The notes under the pieces are model-generated. The model did no database searches. It was not told the DNA's origin and saw only the letters and a list, made by a program, of their open reading frames with translations. Of a stretch of 41,715 bases of DNA, positions 41,382 through 41,715 are shown piece after piece. Source of the stretch: Planctomycetota bacterium (GTDB taxonomy: Bacteria; Planctomycetota; Planctomycetia; Pirellulales; Pirellulaceae); NCBI GenBank assembly GCA_026692885.1, contig JAPLNJ010000857.1, positions 1 to 41,715 of the forward strand, in the 5' to 3' direction. Position 1 is the stretch's first letter. Each line of letters starts with the position of its first letter. Position numbers and translations under genes: made by a program.

Positions 41382-41715
41382 GGTGGGTCGAGCAAGCCGT
41401 GTGCCTGGGCTCGGCCGAAGAATAACTCCCTCGCCCAGGTACTCCAGAGAGAGGGTTGGGGTAGGGTGATGCAAAGTTAGTCTTGAGTGCGGAAAATGAA
41501 CGGGTACGTCAGGGTACAAATTGTTTCGCTCTAGGACGAATGTTTGTAGTGGAATCGGCAGAGAAACACAGGGACGTAGCCCCTTGGACAGTGGCTCCCG
41601 CCCCCGCCGAGCTTGTCTCGGTGGAGCGATGATTCTGCACTACCACACGAGATTAGAAAAAGGCTGCTTTCCCTGCCGCCGCGAAGCGGCGGGGGCGGCG
41701 GCAGGGAAAGCCTTG
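41382..41715. repeat. Repeat-rich region at the window end
   Basis: No gene is seen. It contains a GTAGGGTGGGTCG module (41380-41392) and the AATAACTCCCTCGCCC..GGGAGAGGG type element (41420-41460) related to 24105-24207. A hairpin CCGAGCTTGTCTCGG lies near 41608-41622, and a long palindrome AAGGCTGCTTTCCC..GGGAAAGCCTT closes at 41659-41714 and reaches the window end. Confidence 0.7.

Noticed and set aside
1..41715. Prophage, integron or complete insertion sequence
   Set aside because: No integrase, transposase, capsid or attC-like genes were found in any frame examined.

Overview
The window looks like a chromosomal segment of a planctomycete, most likely the Pirellulales. The evidence is a high-GC chromosome with Tat-exported Gfo/Idh/MocA oxidoreductases, exported TIM-barrel epimerases, DUF1080, DUF362 and ceramidase-like proteins. 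There is also a relic of the planctomycete FQFSLRTLLLV membrane motif, and intergenic regions packed with palindromic repeats. No rRNA, CRISPR array, phage or complete transposase was seen.

Layout. 1-7004 (minus strand) holds a histidine kinase / sigma-54 response regulator pair, a cardiolipin-synthase-like PLD enzyme, a sugar phosphate isomerase and a secreted deacetylase-like protein. 7504-8820 is an exported oxidoreductase. 8954-11464 is a compact three-gene minus-strand operon: an active STAND/ORC-like ATPase, a protein resembling an NTPase without a P-loop, and an unrecognised protein. It lies next to a broken glycosidase-like gene and is the best candidate for an undescribed system. 12302-15301 carries a ceramidase-like protein, a DedA protein and an FHA protein. 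15628-18774 is a housekeeping block: tRNA-Gly, trigger factor and two ClpP paralogues. 19225-24081 contains a HAD hydrolase, a c-di-GMP-I (GEMM) riboswitch upstream of a single Flp-type pilin, rsmE, an ExeA-like ATPase and a TPR/SH3 protein.

24442-24854 is a hicBA toxin-antitoxin pair beside a gene relic. 25133-33098 has a membrane-anchored PIMT, an NmrA-like reductase, a DUF362 protein, a papain-like protease with a small secreted protein, a ROK fructokinase, a dolichol-phosphate-mannose-synthase-like glycosyltransferase and panC. 33330-35643 has an unrecognised protein and a GT4 glycosyltransferase. 36191-41381 looks like a sugar-catabolic cluster: oxidoreductase, epimerase, Na+/solute symporter, small membrane protein and DUF1080 protein. 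The symporter frame is broken by a perfect 53-bp tandem duplication.

The most pervasive unexplained structure is intergenic. At least eight loci carry palindromes nested inside other palindromes. Several share a similar outer arm (core RAAAYAACTYCC) around different inner hairpins, and one locus has five concentric levels. Other dispersed palindromes show paired arm changes or a conserved loop, which suggests hairpin-based mobile or REP-like elements.
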